Below, piece after piece: positions 54,960 to 64,000 of a stretch of 64,000 bases of DNA (positions are counted from its first letter, which is position 1; each line of letters starts with the position of its first letter). The notes under the pieces are model-generated. The model was not told the DNA's origin. It worked only from the letters and a program-made list of their open reading frames with translations, and did no database searches. Source of the DNA: Atriophallophorus winterbourni (Eukaryota; Platyhelminthes; Trematoda; Plagiorchiida; Microphallidae); NCBI GenBank assembly GCA_013407085.1, contig JACCGJ010016349.1, positions 1 through 64,000 on the forward strand, in the 5' to 3' direction. Made by a program: the position numbers and the translations under genes.

Positions 54960-56285
54960 CGCGGTTTGTACCCAATTTTACTTGTCTCTCGGGGTACACC
55001 AAGTTTTGTAAAATTTCGAAAGACGAAAGCTGGTTTCATAATTTGATGTTTCAGTGAAAATCTAACTCGAAAATTCATTGATATTGTCTGTAAAATAGTG
55101 TTTGAGCAGATTAGTTGGCTCATTAAAAATCTATAATGGCTACATGAGAGGAACTTAAACTTTGTTGATCATAATGACTTTAGAATTTTCAACGCCGAGC
55201 GCCACCCTTCCATAGCGTTAATATTTGTACACTCATCTTCCGAGCTAACAACTTCATGAAATAAATGTTGATATTAGAATTTTTGTTGTTAGTGGAATAA
55301 TAAATGGAACAATTGCCGTTTCCGTTAAAAATATCCCAAATAATCTCTATTCTGATTTTAATCAGAGTTTTGAAGATCAAAAAATAATAATACAATATAT
55401 TGATAATAATTCAACGTGTTTGCACAACAAAATTGTTTGAGGAGATTAGTTGCTATTTCGAAAAGTATCCAACACGTGATTCTGTGTAACACAGAGAAAC
55501 CGGCTCTCATGTGCCGGTAAAAGGCAAACAAGTGTGACATGCTCCTTGAAATTAGTTTTGTAAGCAAGTAGAGTCCGTTGGTCTATATTGGCTTTCCACC
55601 TGCGTAAAGAGAAATGCTCGAATATACCTTTACTGAGTTCAGACTATATCCGGCCGTGAATCGTCATATGGCTCCAATGCGCTATAAATCAGGCAGACCC
55701 CAGCCAATGAGGCAGTGTGTAAAGCGCTATCTTTAAGCTTGATACGTTCTGTCTCTTAACGAAATCGAACTGATACCGTGGAATCGTCTCTGGCCGACCG
55801 TCTATAATATATAACGTTGTACGCTTTAGACAGATCTTCACTCCAGAATCGGACTATATAATGATGTGAGATGTTGTAGAGAATCTGACTGCAAATATTT
55901 GGTTTGAATTTTTTAAATCAGGTCAGTGACATTGTGAAAAAATTGTTTTTTTACGAGTGACTATTAGATTTCGTGCAACGAACCATCACACTCTTGAGAT
56001 CTGTGCTATTAACACACCTCGAAACATTACTTTGGTCATCCATCAGTGCCAAGAATTACTACGTAATTCTGCGTTTGAGCATTGAACGAACCCTATTAAA
56101 CAGTGACTTCAAAGTCTAATGTTAAATGTGCTGCAACAAAACATTGTTCACGCGAAAATATTTGACCTTTGATTTAAAAAACATTTTTTGTAATTTGATC
56201 AATGAAGAAGCAATGCATCGGAAATATATTTAATATTTGTATCAAAATAAAAGTAAAATCAAGTTGGATTTACAAACATTTTAAT
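54960..56285. other. AT-rich DNA, no gene recognised
   Basis: A less AT-rich stretch at 55,570-55,860 has no recognisable frame or repeat in the window. The 3' flank of the membrane-protein exon lies at the right end. Confidence 0.4.
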
Positions 56286-56288
56286 AAT

Positions 56289-56926
56289 TTATACAGATAT
56301 ATTAATCACATTATTTCTATTCACATAAACATCGGAATTCTCTAAAGCCAGGTCTCTGTTCTTTGGAAATTTCCAATTCTGTTCACACAGATTTTTTCTT
56401 TCACAACATGATTTTCTTGGATTTTGTAATGAACGGTTTGGTTCAATAATCTCGGTACGGTGTTTCCAAGATGTCGTGTCTACTGCATGTAGCTGCGGAC
56501 TATATACCACTGTGTCAAAGCCAAACGAAGGAAGTTTATATGAAAAATCTTGTGGAGTAACTTTTTTCTTCGCATCCACACCGAGGTGTTGTGGATTATT
56601 TGAAAATAGATTTCTAGAAATCGTTCCAATATCGGACCTTAGGAAGGTGTACGAAGAATTGGAATGATATACACTGTTCGATTTGTCATGCAGGTTCTTT
56701 TCGTTGAACGACACCAGGGAACGTGTTTTGCAACTCGATGCTTTGTATGATTGCTCACTAATTTGCTTCTTTTGCCGTACTCTTGTCCAATAGCATACAA
56801 GCAGCAAACCTCCGATGCCAATAACCGTCAATATGCTCAATATACACGGGATGAGTAGGAATCGATACCGGGACCAAACATCTTGCTGGTTATATCCAGC
56901 TGCGTCATCGATCGTGGCTTCTCGTT
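56289..56926 (-). CDS. Terminal exon of a single-pass membrane protein
   Basis: The exon starts after TTCACAG (phase 1) and runs open for about 212 codons to TAA at 56291-56289. A short extracellular part (ATIDDAAGYNQQDVWSRYR) precedes a strong membrane helix containing LSILTVIGIGGLLLVCYW and a stop-transfer TRVRQKK. The cytoplasmic tail is about 165 residues, Ser/Asn-rich, with several tyrosines (SVYHSN, VVYSPQL, SDVYVN) and ends VINISV. The last three residues (hydrophobic-x-Val) fit a class II PDZ ligand, as in B-type ephrins (YKV). It may be the 3' exon of the ephrin-like gene on the same strand 6.4 kb away, but no linking exon was found and the tail is longer than in vertebrate ephrin-B. 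No transposon similarity was seen. ATTAAA at about 56228 is a possible poly(A) signal. Confidence 0.55.
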
Positions 56927-56929
56927 CTG

Positions 56930-57950
56930 TGAAGATTAGTTAAAGCCACAAATCTAAACATCAATTTTTAAAAGGGTATTTTACAACAGTGTTAGTAAAT
57001 GATAAGTGATGAGCAATGTGATCGAAATTTGTCGGACAAATAAATGTACTTTCACAGAAATACATTGTTGCCTATTCGTATAACATGATTATCACTGAAA
57101 TAAATTTTCATTAGGAACTGTTGAATTGGAAACTCGTCGATCTTACCGAAGCCATTTACCATCAATAAGTAACGGCATATACACTCAGCTGAACAAACGA
57201 CAGTAATATTTTGTTTTCAATTCACAACCGCACCGGATTTTTTTGAGCTGTAATGCAACTTGTGATACCCACAGTTTCAACCGAAAAGGCATATCTCGAT
57301 TCCAGCTTTTCGGAACATCGAAACAAGATGACTTGCCTAATCCGGGGTGGGTCACGATACCCCAGTAGTCACTATTTCGAACACACCCGAAAATATGTTA
57401 CAAATATTACATAATCTGGACCATTTTTTAGCAAAGAGTTAGCTGATGCATCGAATACGTTTTAGGCAAACGTTTTATCTGAAAGGTTAAATCGGCTCAG
57501 TTTTCAATAAATTCAACCGAGTAATTTGAAGTGATGTTGCTTCGAGTGTTACATGGTGAATTCAAAATTTGTGTATCAGTTGCAAATATCCAAATTAGTT
57601 CTTTCAATTTTTTGACTTTCTAATCGCAACAATATCCAATGCTCGATAGTTATAACTTCCGAGACCAAGCAAATTCAGGGGTAAACGCAATGAAATCATA
57701 GGACTTTTATACTTAAACATATGCAAATTACTAGATTTTTTTTATTTGACTAGGGAGCATAACACCTGGGAATTGCTTAGACTAAGATTAATCTTCCGAC
57801 CTGGTCAATGTCATATGCTGCAAGATCTGCTTCATGTTTGCATCGCTCCTCCACCTGTATGGTGTGTAGTTATAGGTTTGACTGTAATGACCGATTAAGT
57901 AAGAACTATTCAACATAAGATATCGCAAGTATTCATGTCAAGTGTACAAA
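56930..57950. other. Probable intron, no feature recognised
   Basis: Lies 5' of the terminal exon at 56926-56289. No further exon on the minus strand was recognised. Confidence 0.4.
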
Positions 57951-57954
57951 TTTT

Positions 57955-58160
57955 AGCGGATGTTCACTGTATAATACATTCATAAGTCGCACCGTCAACG
58001 TTTACATGGCATCGTTCGACCAAGTAACGGTAATCGATGCGAGCGCCGCGGGAGAGATTGTTACGCCCGAATCGGCGAGTTCAGTCATACGAAAACCGTG
58101 GAGCGGAAACAATCATGCCGCAAGCGCTTGTACAACCGTGGTCTACCGGAGGACAACAAC
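57955..58160 (+). mobile_element. LINE-A 3' tail fragment
   Basis: TACGCCCGAATCGGCGAGTT, AGTCATACGAAAACCGTGGA and GGAGGACAACAACAGCAGTA match the reverse of 7.96-8.11 kb, ending in the (CAA)n-type tail. Confidence 0.65.
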
Positions 58161-58980
58161 AGCAGTACAATAATAAAATTATTAAGCTTCAGATGATATG
58201 GTGTGAAATTTAGTTTGTTTGTGTAATTATTTGAAAGACATATACCCCAGCTTAAATTAAAAATATCCAGGTAACCAACGGAAATCATAAATAAAAATAG
58301 TTAAAACACCAATTCATTTGAATTGAAGACGTATGTCTTATTTCATCACAGCTATTGTTGCTTAGTTTATTATTCATCTTATATCTAAACATCGATTTTG
58401 TAAAATGCAGCTCACTTCGTGTGATCGAAATTTCCTTCGCTTCAAAAATGGAAGAACTAATGCAATAATCTACGAAATATTAAAAGTTTTCAATGCAGAA
58501 TTTTTTGATTGTGGTCATTCTAAATTAAACTCCCCGTGCGAAGGACCCAAATAATATTATTTAAAATTAATTCAGTTTTCTTACACTATGTATAGAAAGC
58601 ATTTAGACGATGTAAATTTCTTTGAACATGATGTTTTTTCATACTTTTGAAATCATATTCATAAACATTTGATACGCATTGTAGAACCTCAAAGACCAGA
58701 AAAACATTTGCGAGTTGAACCAATGATTCATGTTTATTTTATGTACCCTTAAATCTTAGTTCAGAATGTGGGACGATCTTTACTCAACCATAGGAAAAAC
58801 CACAGGATTCTGGTCCTATTTATATACTCTATTAGCAATTTGCCTAATTTCCAAAATCGTAAATATTTCGGTGCAACTTTTTAATTAAATTTAATACAAA
58901 AGTCTTACTACAAATTGAATAAGAGGTTCTTCATTTACTGTTATGAGACTTGAATGTCAATCACCGATAGTCATTAATCG
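58160..58980. other. AT-rich DNA, no feature recognised
   Basis: No frame or repeat recognised. Confidence 0.4.
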
Positions 58981-58984
58981 CGTA

Positions 58985-58987
58985 ATC

Positions 58988-59024
<37 letters not shown>
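58985..59024. repeat. (AT)n microsatellite
   Basis: About 19 uninterrupted AT units. Confidence 0.95.
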
Positions 59025-59026
<2 letters not shown>

Positions 59027-59029
59027 TAC

Positions 59030-61070
59030 AGATGCTAGGTAGAAGGCAGGTTTCGCAAAACAATTTACCAATTTCCGCATTTTCTTTATCGACCAACTTT
59101 ACTACCAGCCGCAAGTTCGATTTCAAGCATTTATCTGGCTGTCCTATAAAAAAGGTAACGACGATTTGTAAACATCACATATAAGTATTAGTATTAAGGA
59201 TGTGAGGAATGAAATAAATTGAGCATTATAAAATTGTGCGGTTTGTTATTTAGTTACCGGCTACCGTAATGGAACAGAGCTATATCAATCACCAAATTAG
59301 CACAATCAATAAAAAGAACACATTAAATTAGTGTGATGTGAAGTAACAGGGAAAATTCCATTTGCCGTTTAATCGGAATGGTTACAGTTGAATCACCAAG
59401 TGGTTGCATACATTGAGAAATATGTTTATCATTGTCAATCCGCCATACCTGTGTGCGAAATGCGTCCATAGTAGGAAACAAGTCCCTCGTAGTCTAGAGC
59501 CCAGTAGGTCAAAACTTATTAAATTTACCCGCTGATGAAACAGGAAATAAGGACCGGAATCAGGAGAACTAATGACATGATAGGAAATCAAAAATGTATT
59601 AACTTATGGAAAATATGTGTTTACTAGTATTTCTATCACACAAACAAACTGTCGACCAGTTTCGTGCTGTTTGCACTAATTAAATACTGGCAATGTGATC
59701 AAGATCGGCATGTCTAGAAACATTTGATAAAAAAGTAACCTAGGTGCGAATTTGTATGTCACTGTTGGAGAGGTTGTTTAGAGCAACAAATGAATGTACG
59801 ATATAATAAGACAGGCTAATTGTGCTACAGATCAAATTTGACAATAGATTTGATGTTTTCAATGCTAACATTTTTAGTGAGAGAAAAGTCGAGTTATCGC
59901 TTTTTTTGGATCTAAAGAAATATTTGATATGCATTTAGTTTTTAAGCCATCCAATCAACATAGGTGTTCGTTTTTTTCACTTTGCAAATTTTACACATGG
60001 AAAACTCAGGATTATTTTATTTCATTACAGCAAGTTCTCTTTCAACATTTTTTATCGCTGCTAAATAGTAAAATATTTCTAAAAAAGACCAGATGTTGGC
60101 AAACAATCGAGAATATCTTGTGGCGTGCAACTACGGGGAATATGATCTTTATTATATTTTGAGCAATAAATATAGTATCAGACAGAGTAAGGTCCAATCA
60201 TGCGAAACGTTGAGGTTTTAGATTTGTTTTTCTCCTCTGATTCCAGCAGAATCCTAATAACATTTGCTTTAAAACACTGTACTTTTATACCCCAGAATGT
60301 TTTAGTTCAGCTGAAGAAAAAGAGGCTAAGTATTGAGATTCGTATGTCTGAAATGAGCGCCATAAATATTTGGGTCAAATGCTATTAGATAATATGAATG
60401 AAAACTAAATTATACTATTACAACGTTTCAACCAGCACGGTTGTATTTACATCGGTCGATTGGAATAAATGATAACATATTTATCAGATAGCAATGAAAC
60501 ACGCCTCCGTGCCTAGGTGCATGCTCCTTACACCCTGCTGAAGCACAGGCTGTGAATGCGCGCACATGGAAAGATAAATTTGCACTTGAATAAAATAAAA
60601 TAAGCTAAAGTGCCTGATAATAGAGATACCGCAGGGCATGTGATACACAATCAATATCAAATGAAAATATTTGCTAAAACATCAGGCAACTTAAGTAAAT
60701 TCCTGATCTGTGTCAATCAATCTTAATATCATTTTCTCAAGAAGGTTTAATTGCCAAGCCGTCATGTCCTAAAACTTCCGTGATTGATTCATCTGATTCG
60801 GCAAGATTAATGTGAGATAACACACTAAAATCGCGTCAGAGTGCTGCACCGTGCACCGTGAAATACCAAATATTTTCTTAAAATAAAATTCTATACTTAT
60901 TTTTTCTCAGCAAACAATCTCCACATCCAGTTTATGCTATTTGCACACACCGAAACTGGAAAGTGCGATTGGGTTCCGAAGTTTAACGAATATAAGGTAT
61001 GAACTTGAAATAAATTTTTGGATAAGTTTGGAACGACCACCCTGTTCAATCGCATGCGCACCCACACAAA
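59030..61070. other. AT-rich DNA with one dispersed repeat
   Basis: 59635-59735 (ATCACACAAACAAACTGTCG, CCAGTTTCGTGCTGTTTGCA) matches the repeat at 43.97 and 46.27 kb. No coding sequence recognised. Confidence 0.45.
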
Positions 61071-61075
61071 AATAA

Positions 61076-61534
61076 TTCACAAATATATTGCTGTGCCCAC
61101 TTCCTCCTCACTTACACATCAAAACCGGTTTCTGGTTATTCACAATCATATATATATATATATATCGACTCTATGATTACTGTAAAGTTAATAGCTTTTT
61201 CAATCATAAATCTTGAATCTTGAATCTTAAATGTTGTGAAAATTAGTTTTCACTCGCATGCATGTGAGGTGAATAAAGAAAAACTTATATATATAATATA
61301 TTTCTTTCTTTCTTTCTTTATTAACCCTCACATGCCATGCGAGTGAAAAACTAATTTTCACAACATGTAAGATTCAAGATTCAAGATTTATGGTTGAAAA
61401 AGTATTAACTTTACAGTAATAATAGAGTCGATATATATATATAGATATTATATATATATATATGATGGTGATAAACCAGAAACCGGTTTTGAGTGTAAGT
61501 GAGGAGGAAAGTGGGCACAGCAAATATTTGTGAA
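61076..61534. repeat. Large palindrome, arms of about 215 bp
   Basis: Left arm 61076-61290 and right arm about 61301-61534 are inverted copies: GCTGTGCCCACTTCCTCCTC / GAGGAGGAAAGTGGGCACAG, AAACCGGTTTCTGGTT / AACCAGAAACCGGTTT, ATCTTGAATCTTGAATCTTA / TAAGATTCAAGATTCAAGAT, TTTTCACTCGCATG / CATGCGAGTGAAAA. The centre is a TATATATAATATAT and (TTTC)n tract, and (AT)n runs sit at matching places in each arm. Confidence 0.92.
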
Positions 61535-61540
61535 CGTTTT

Positions 61541-61735
61541 GAATTGGTTAAAAATTTAACGACAACCGCTTAAGATGGCTACTTACCACAACCAACAATT
61601 CAATTGACAGGTATATATATATATTATTGATAGTTATATATTATATATATATCTACCTGTCAATTGCATGTTGGTGTGTAAGTTGGCTAGCTGAAGCGGT
61701 TGTCGTTAAATCTTTTAACTGAATTCAAAAAAACG
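61541..61735. repeat. Second palindrome, arms of about 75 bp
   Basis: TTTAACGACAACCGCTTAAG / TGAAGCGGTTGTCGTTAAAT and TTCAATTGACAGGTATATAT / ATATCTACCTGTCAATTG form inverted arms around a short AT-rich loop (ATTATTGATAGTTATATATT). It lies a few bases from the first palindrome. Confidence 0.88.
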
Positions 61736-61739
61736 ATTA

Positions 61740-63360
61740 GCTCTTGATCACTTAAGATATCCATCTAAATCGCCCGAATTAGTTTACCCCATTTCTGCCA
61801 AGCGGTAACTATGGTTACCGAATTATAAAGGTCTCAAAAAACCATAAAATTGATGGTGTGCTAGTTTTGACATGTTCAATAGTTAGATCCACCTTCAGAT
61901 GCCGTATGGTTCTGTTTGGTTTCTTGCAAACAGCGCACCAGTTGTTTTTGAAAGGCGCTGAATATCAGACGCTTTCTACGATGCACAATAATTATTGGCA
62001 GAAATGAGTTAAGCTATAACCCGCGATTTACTTTAGGTGCATCAGATTAATCACATTTGTTTATCATTTCTCTGATGCGTGTATTGTTGTTGTCGGCCTG
62101 CTTCGGTCGATGTCGACCATGAATGGATGCGTGCATTTTAATACTAAACCTAATGTACTTCGCCATAGTAGTGTATTTGGCTCGAAATGGGAATCTTCAG
62201 AAAAATATCGAATGTTTTTCCAACGTTATTAATGGGATCTATCGATCAATGAATAAAATAAATCGTTGAAACATGTTGAAAATTATTCTGGCTCTTGTCA
62301 AGAACATAATTAGTAAACAGTCTAAAAATATTTCACTGATTTGTCATATCATTCAACAAAATATAATTCTATCTTCTAAAAATTTCGGCTGCCGATAATT
62401 TCGTCAGTTTTTATTTTTCTCATTTTGAAGATGAAAGCTACAAATATCTATTTCAATTTATTATTCAAATTATTTTAGCAATTTATTTGAAGTAATTTGT
62501 GTTGGTTCATCTGAGAATTTTCAGAACGTGTATATGAATAAACTATGAAATATGGCAATGCATAAATTATAAACTTTGACGCAATATTCGCTCCGATTAT
62601 TGAAATAATAATAGCAATTATCAATCCCGTACCAAAGTTATGGCGAATAAGACAAAATGGTTGAGTATTATTCTGGAAGTTCTAATTTGCACAAATTATC
62701 GAGACAAAAAATTGACACAAGATATTGCGCGCAATATCTTATATATTTTCTAATTTTTTTACAATATTTCATCTATAAATATATATTATCATAGAATATT
62801 AGAAAAAAGGTTAAATGAATTACTTTAAATAAATGAAATAGCACAGTGGAATGAAAACAATCATCATACTATGCTGCTCTTGAAAGTTTCATAATTATAG
62901 CCCATAAACTTTGCGTTCTGGGTGATTTCATGAAAGAATGAAAACACCGAGCTTACTTTTGGTGATTCTCGAAATGTGAGCTAAATATTGATTTTCGAAT
63001 AACTATTCGGTACGAAACATGGTGCTTATAATATGTTTTACCGAGTAAACGCTGTTCAAACAAGGTATTGTTTGCTTCAATCTGTCTAAATAATATTGCG
63101 CTATTGTTCACGGTTGTTTACCATCATTCATCGGAGACAAAATAAATATTTTCATTCCAGCTTGACAAACAACGAAGCGTGATGTTTAAAATTGGAACAC
63201 TGAGTTATAAAAATTCATGCTCCGAGACCATTTTCAATATCAATATTTCCTTCGTTGTTTCTAAATACCGGTTTGAACGGTTTGTCGACATTTGGTCAAA
63301 ATGACAGACGACGTTGAAATAAGCGCTAACTGAGATATAGCAAATATTAAACAAAATGTA
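61740..63360. other. AT-rich DNA, short LINE-A tail, no gene
   Basis: 62083-62135 (TTGTTGTTGTCGGCCTGCTT, CGGTCGATGTCGACCATGAA) is the last bases of a LINE-A in minus orientation. Otherwise probable intron or 3' flank of the ephrin-like exons. Confidence 0.5.
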
Positions 63361-63364
63361 TTCA

Positions 63365-63550
63365 GATTTCCGTGCCTAAAAAATAGACTTCTCGCCCTGG
63401 AATGAACGTTGGCGTGAAATGCAATTCGGAGAACGCGGCAACTTTCAGGATAAATTCTCTGGCCAAATTGTTTGACTGACAATCTAGAAGTTGGAAGAGC
63501 TCCGCTTTGTTCTGCGACGAACACGTTTCAAATACACGGCGCTCAAATGT
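63365..63550 (-). CDS. Ephrin-like domain, exon B
   Basis: Joined in phase to exon A across a 48-bp intron (GTAAGT...TTGCAG). It reads TFERRVFETCSSQNK, then LFQLLDC and REFILKVAAFSELHF with FIPGREVYFLGTEI. In ephrins the same positions hold ..C...(K)..L.C....IKF..KFQ.FSP...GFEF.PG.EYYYIS, so both later disulfide cysteines and the P-G-R-E-Y-type strand are recognisable. The frame meets TGA at 63364-63362 straight after GTEI and no convincing GT donor precedes it. Either the gene ends here (a short ephrin lacking its usual C-terminus), a GC donor is used, or this copy is broken. Confidence 0.6.
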
Positions 63551-63598
63551 CTGCAAGAAATTGATTGTAATCACTGAAACATCAAAGCGTACACTTAC

Positions 63599-63722
63599 CC
63601 AGAACAATTTCTCATCCGGCTGAGAGTTTTCAACGCAGAGGAAAATAATGTTATCCCCTTTATTGACATTTAACGCATCCGGGCGATCGAAGTAGCTTAG
63701 AAGTAAAAATGACATGCGAAAT
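63599..63722 (-). CDS. Ephrin-like domain, exon A
   Basis: The frame runs FRMSFLLLSYFDRPDALNV, then NKGDNIIFLCVENSQPDEKL and ends FW. The pattern (hydrophobic strand, GD.I.-F.C, then a short loop) is the first half of an ephrin fold, where the Cys forms a disulfide. Acceptor TTATCAG|A (phase 2 entry) and a consensus donor TGG|GTAAGT (phase 0). The entry phase means an upstream exon, presumably with the signal peptide, lies beyond 64,000. The ATG at 63715 is therefore probably internal. Ephrins are cell-surface ligands of Eph receptor tyrosine kinases used in contact signalling. Confidence 0.6.
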
Positions 63723-64000
63723 CTGATAAGGGTTTGAAAATCAAACGATATTGTTAATTACATATAGCATATTTGTACAATGATTAACTCTGTGAGAACA
63801 CGGATATAAAAATCGTAATATTTCCACGAGATTTCGTTGTTTCTCATATCATCTGAATATAATTACTAGTCGTTATCTGTCAAAAATGTATCCATTTTCA
63901 ATTCATGTATATGTCATCGAAAATTGAACAGTGTATAATGGAGCCTAGAACATTTCTCGGATGAAATAAGATCAACCACGCCTTGTTTCTAATTTATCGG

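Overview
This window is eukaryotic. Three things place it in a flatworm, most likely a digenean fluke close to the schistosomes: intron-split genes with GT/AG junctions (one intron is only 48 bp), AT-rich non-coding DNA, and a retroelement set of RTE-like and CR1-like LINEs, a Penelope-like element carrying a hammerhead ribozyme, Ty3/gypsy remnants and short non-autonomous repeats. The placement is an inference; no marker gene here fixes the species.

Host genes. (1) The left third holds most of a sulfite oxidase gene on the minus strand. Six exons between 19,935 and 7,092 join in phase at every junction and give about 473 codons: a mitochondrial-type N-terminus, a cytochrome b5 domain, the molybdopterin domain with its CAGNRRS cysteine motif, and the start of the dimerisation domain. 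The last roughly 110 codons were not found and probably lie left of base 1. (2) At the right edge, two minus-strand exons (63,722-63,599 and 63,550-63,365) encode an ephrin-like domain. (3) At 56,926-56,289 a minus-strand terminal exon encodes one membrane helix and a long tyrosine-containing tail ending in a hydrophobic PDZ-ligand-like sequence. It could be the 3' end of the ephrin-like gene, but this is not proven. (4) A short plus-strand reading frame at 7,290-7,526 abuts a sulfite oxidase exon and may be an exon of another gene.

Mobile DNA by region. 3-6.7 kb: LINE-A fragments and an internally deleted gypsy element with both LTRs. 8-14.5 kb: LINE-A and RTE-like 3' ends, one RTE copy split by a short insert. 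11.6-24.8 kb: seven copies of a foldback/MITE-like repeat, three of them close to sulfite oxidase exons. 23.4-27.1 kb: CR1-like fragments and a local tandem-repeat cluster. 28-29.6 kb: a decayed gypsy element. 30.1-33.7 kb: a near-complete LINE-A, itself hit by a 319-bp insert with a 14-bp target duplication. 34.8-39 kb: a Penelope-like element with a hammerhead ribozyme and GIY-YIG remnant. 39.6-42 kb: two CR1-like ends tail to tail. 48.5-55 kb: a 5.1-kb two-ORF CR1-like element inserted into another LINE-A. 61-61.7 kb: two large neighbouring palindromes. The remaining stretches are AT-rich with no recognisable genes.

All recognisable reverse transcriptase frames carry stops, frameshifts or deletions. 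The LINE-A copy at 30-33.7 kb is the least damaged in its RT domain. The best-supported host content is the sulfite oxidase gene; the most interesting are the ephrin-like exons.
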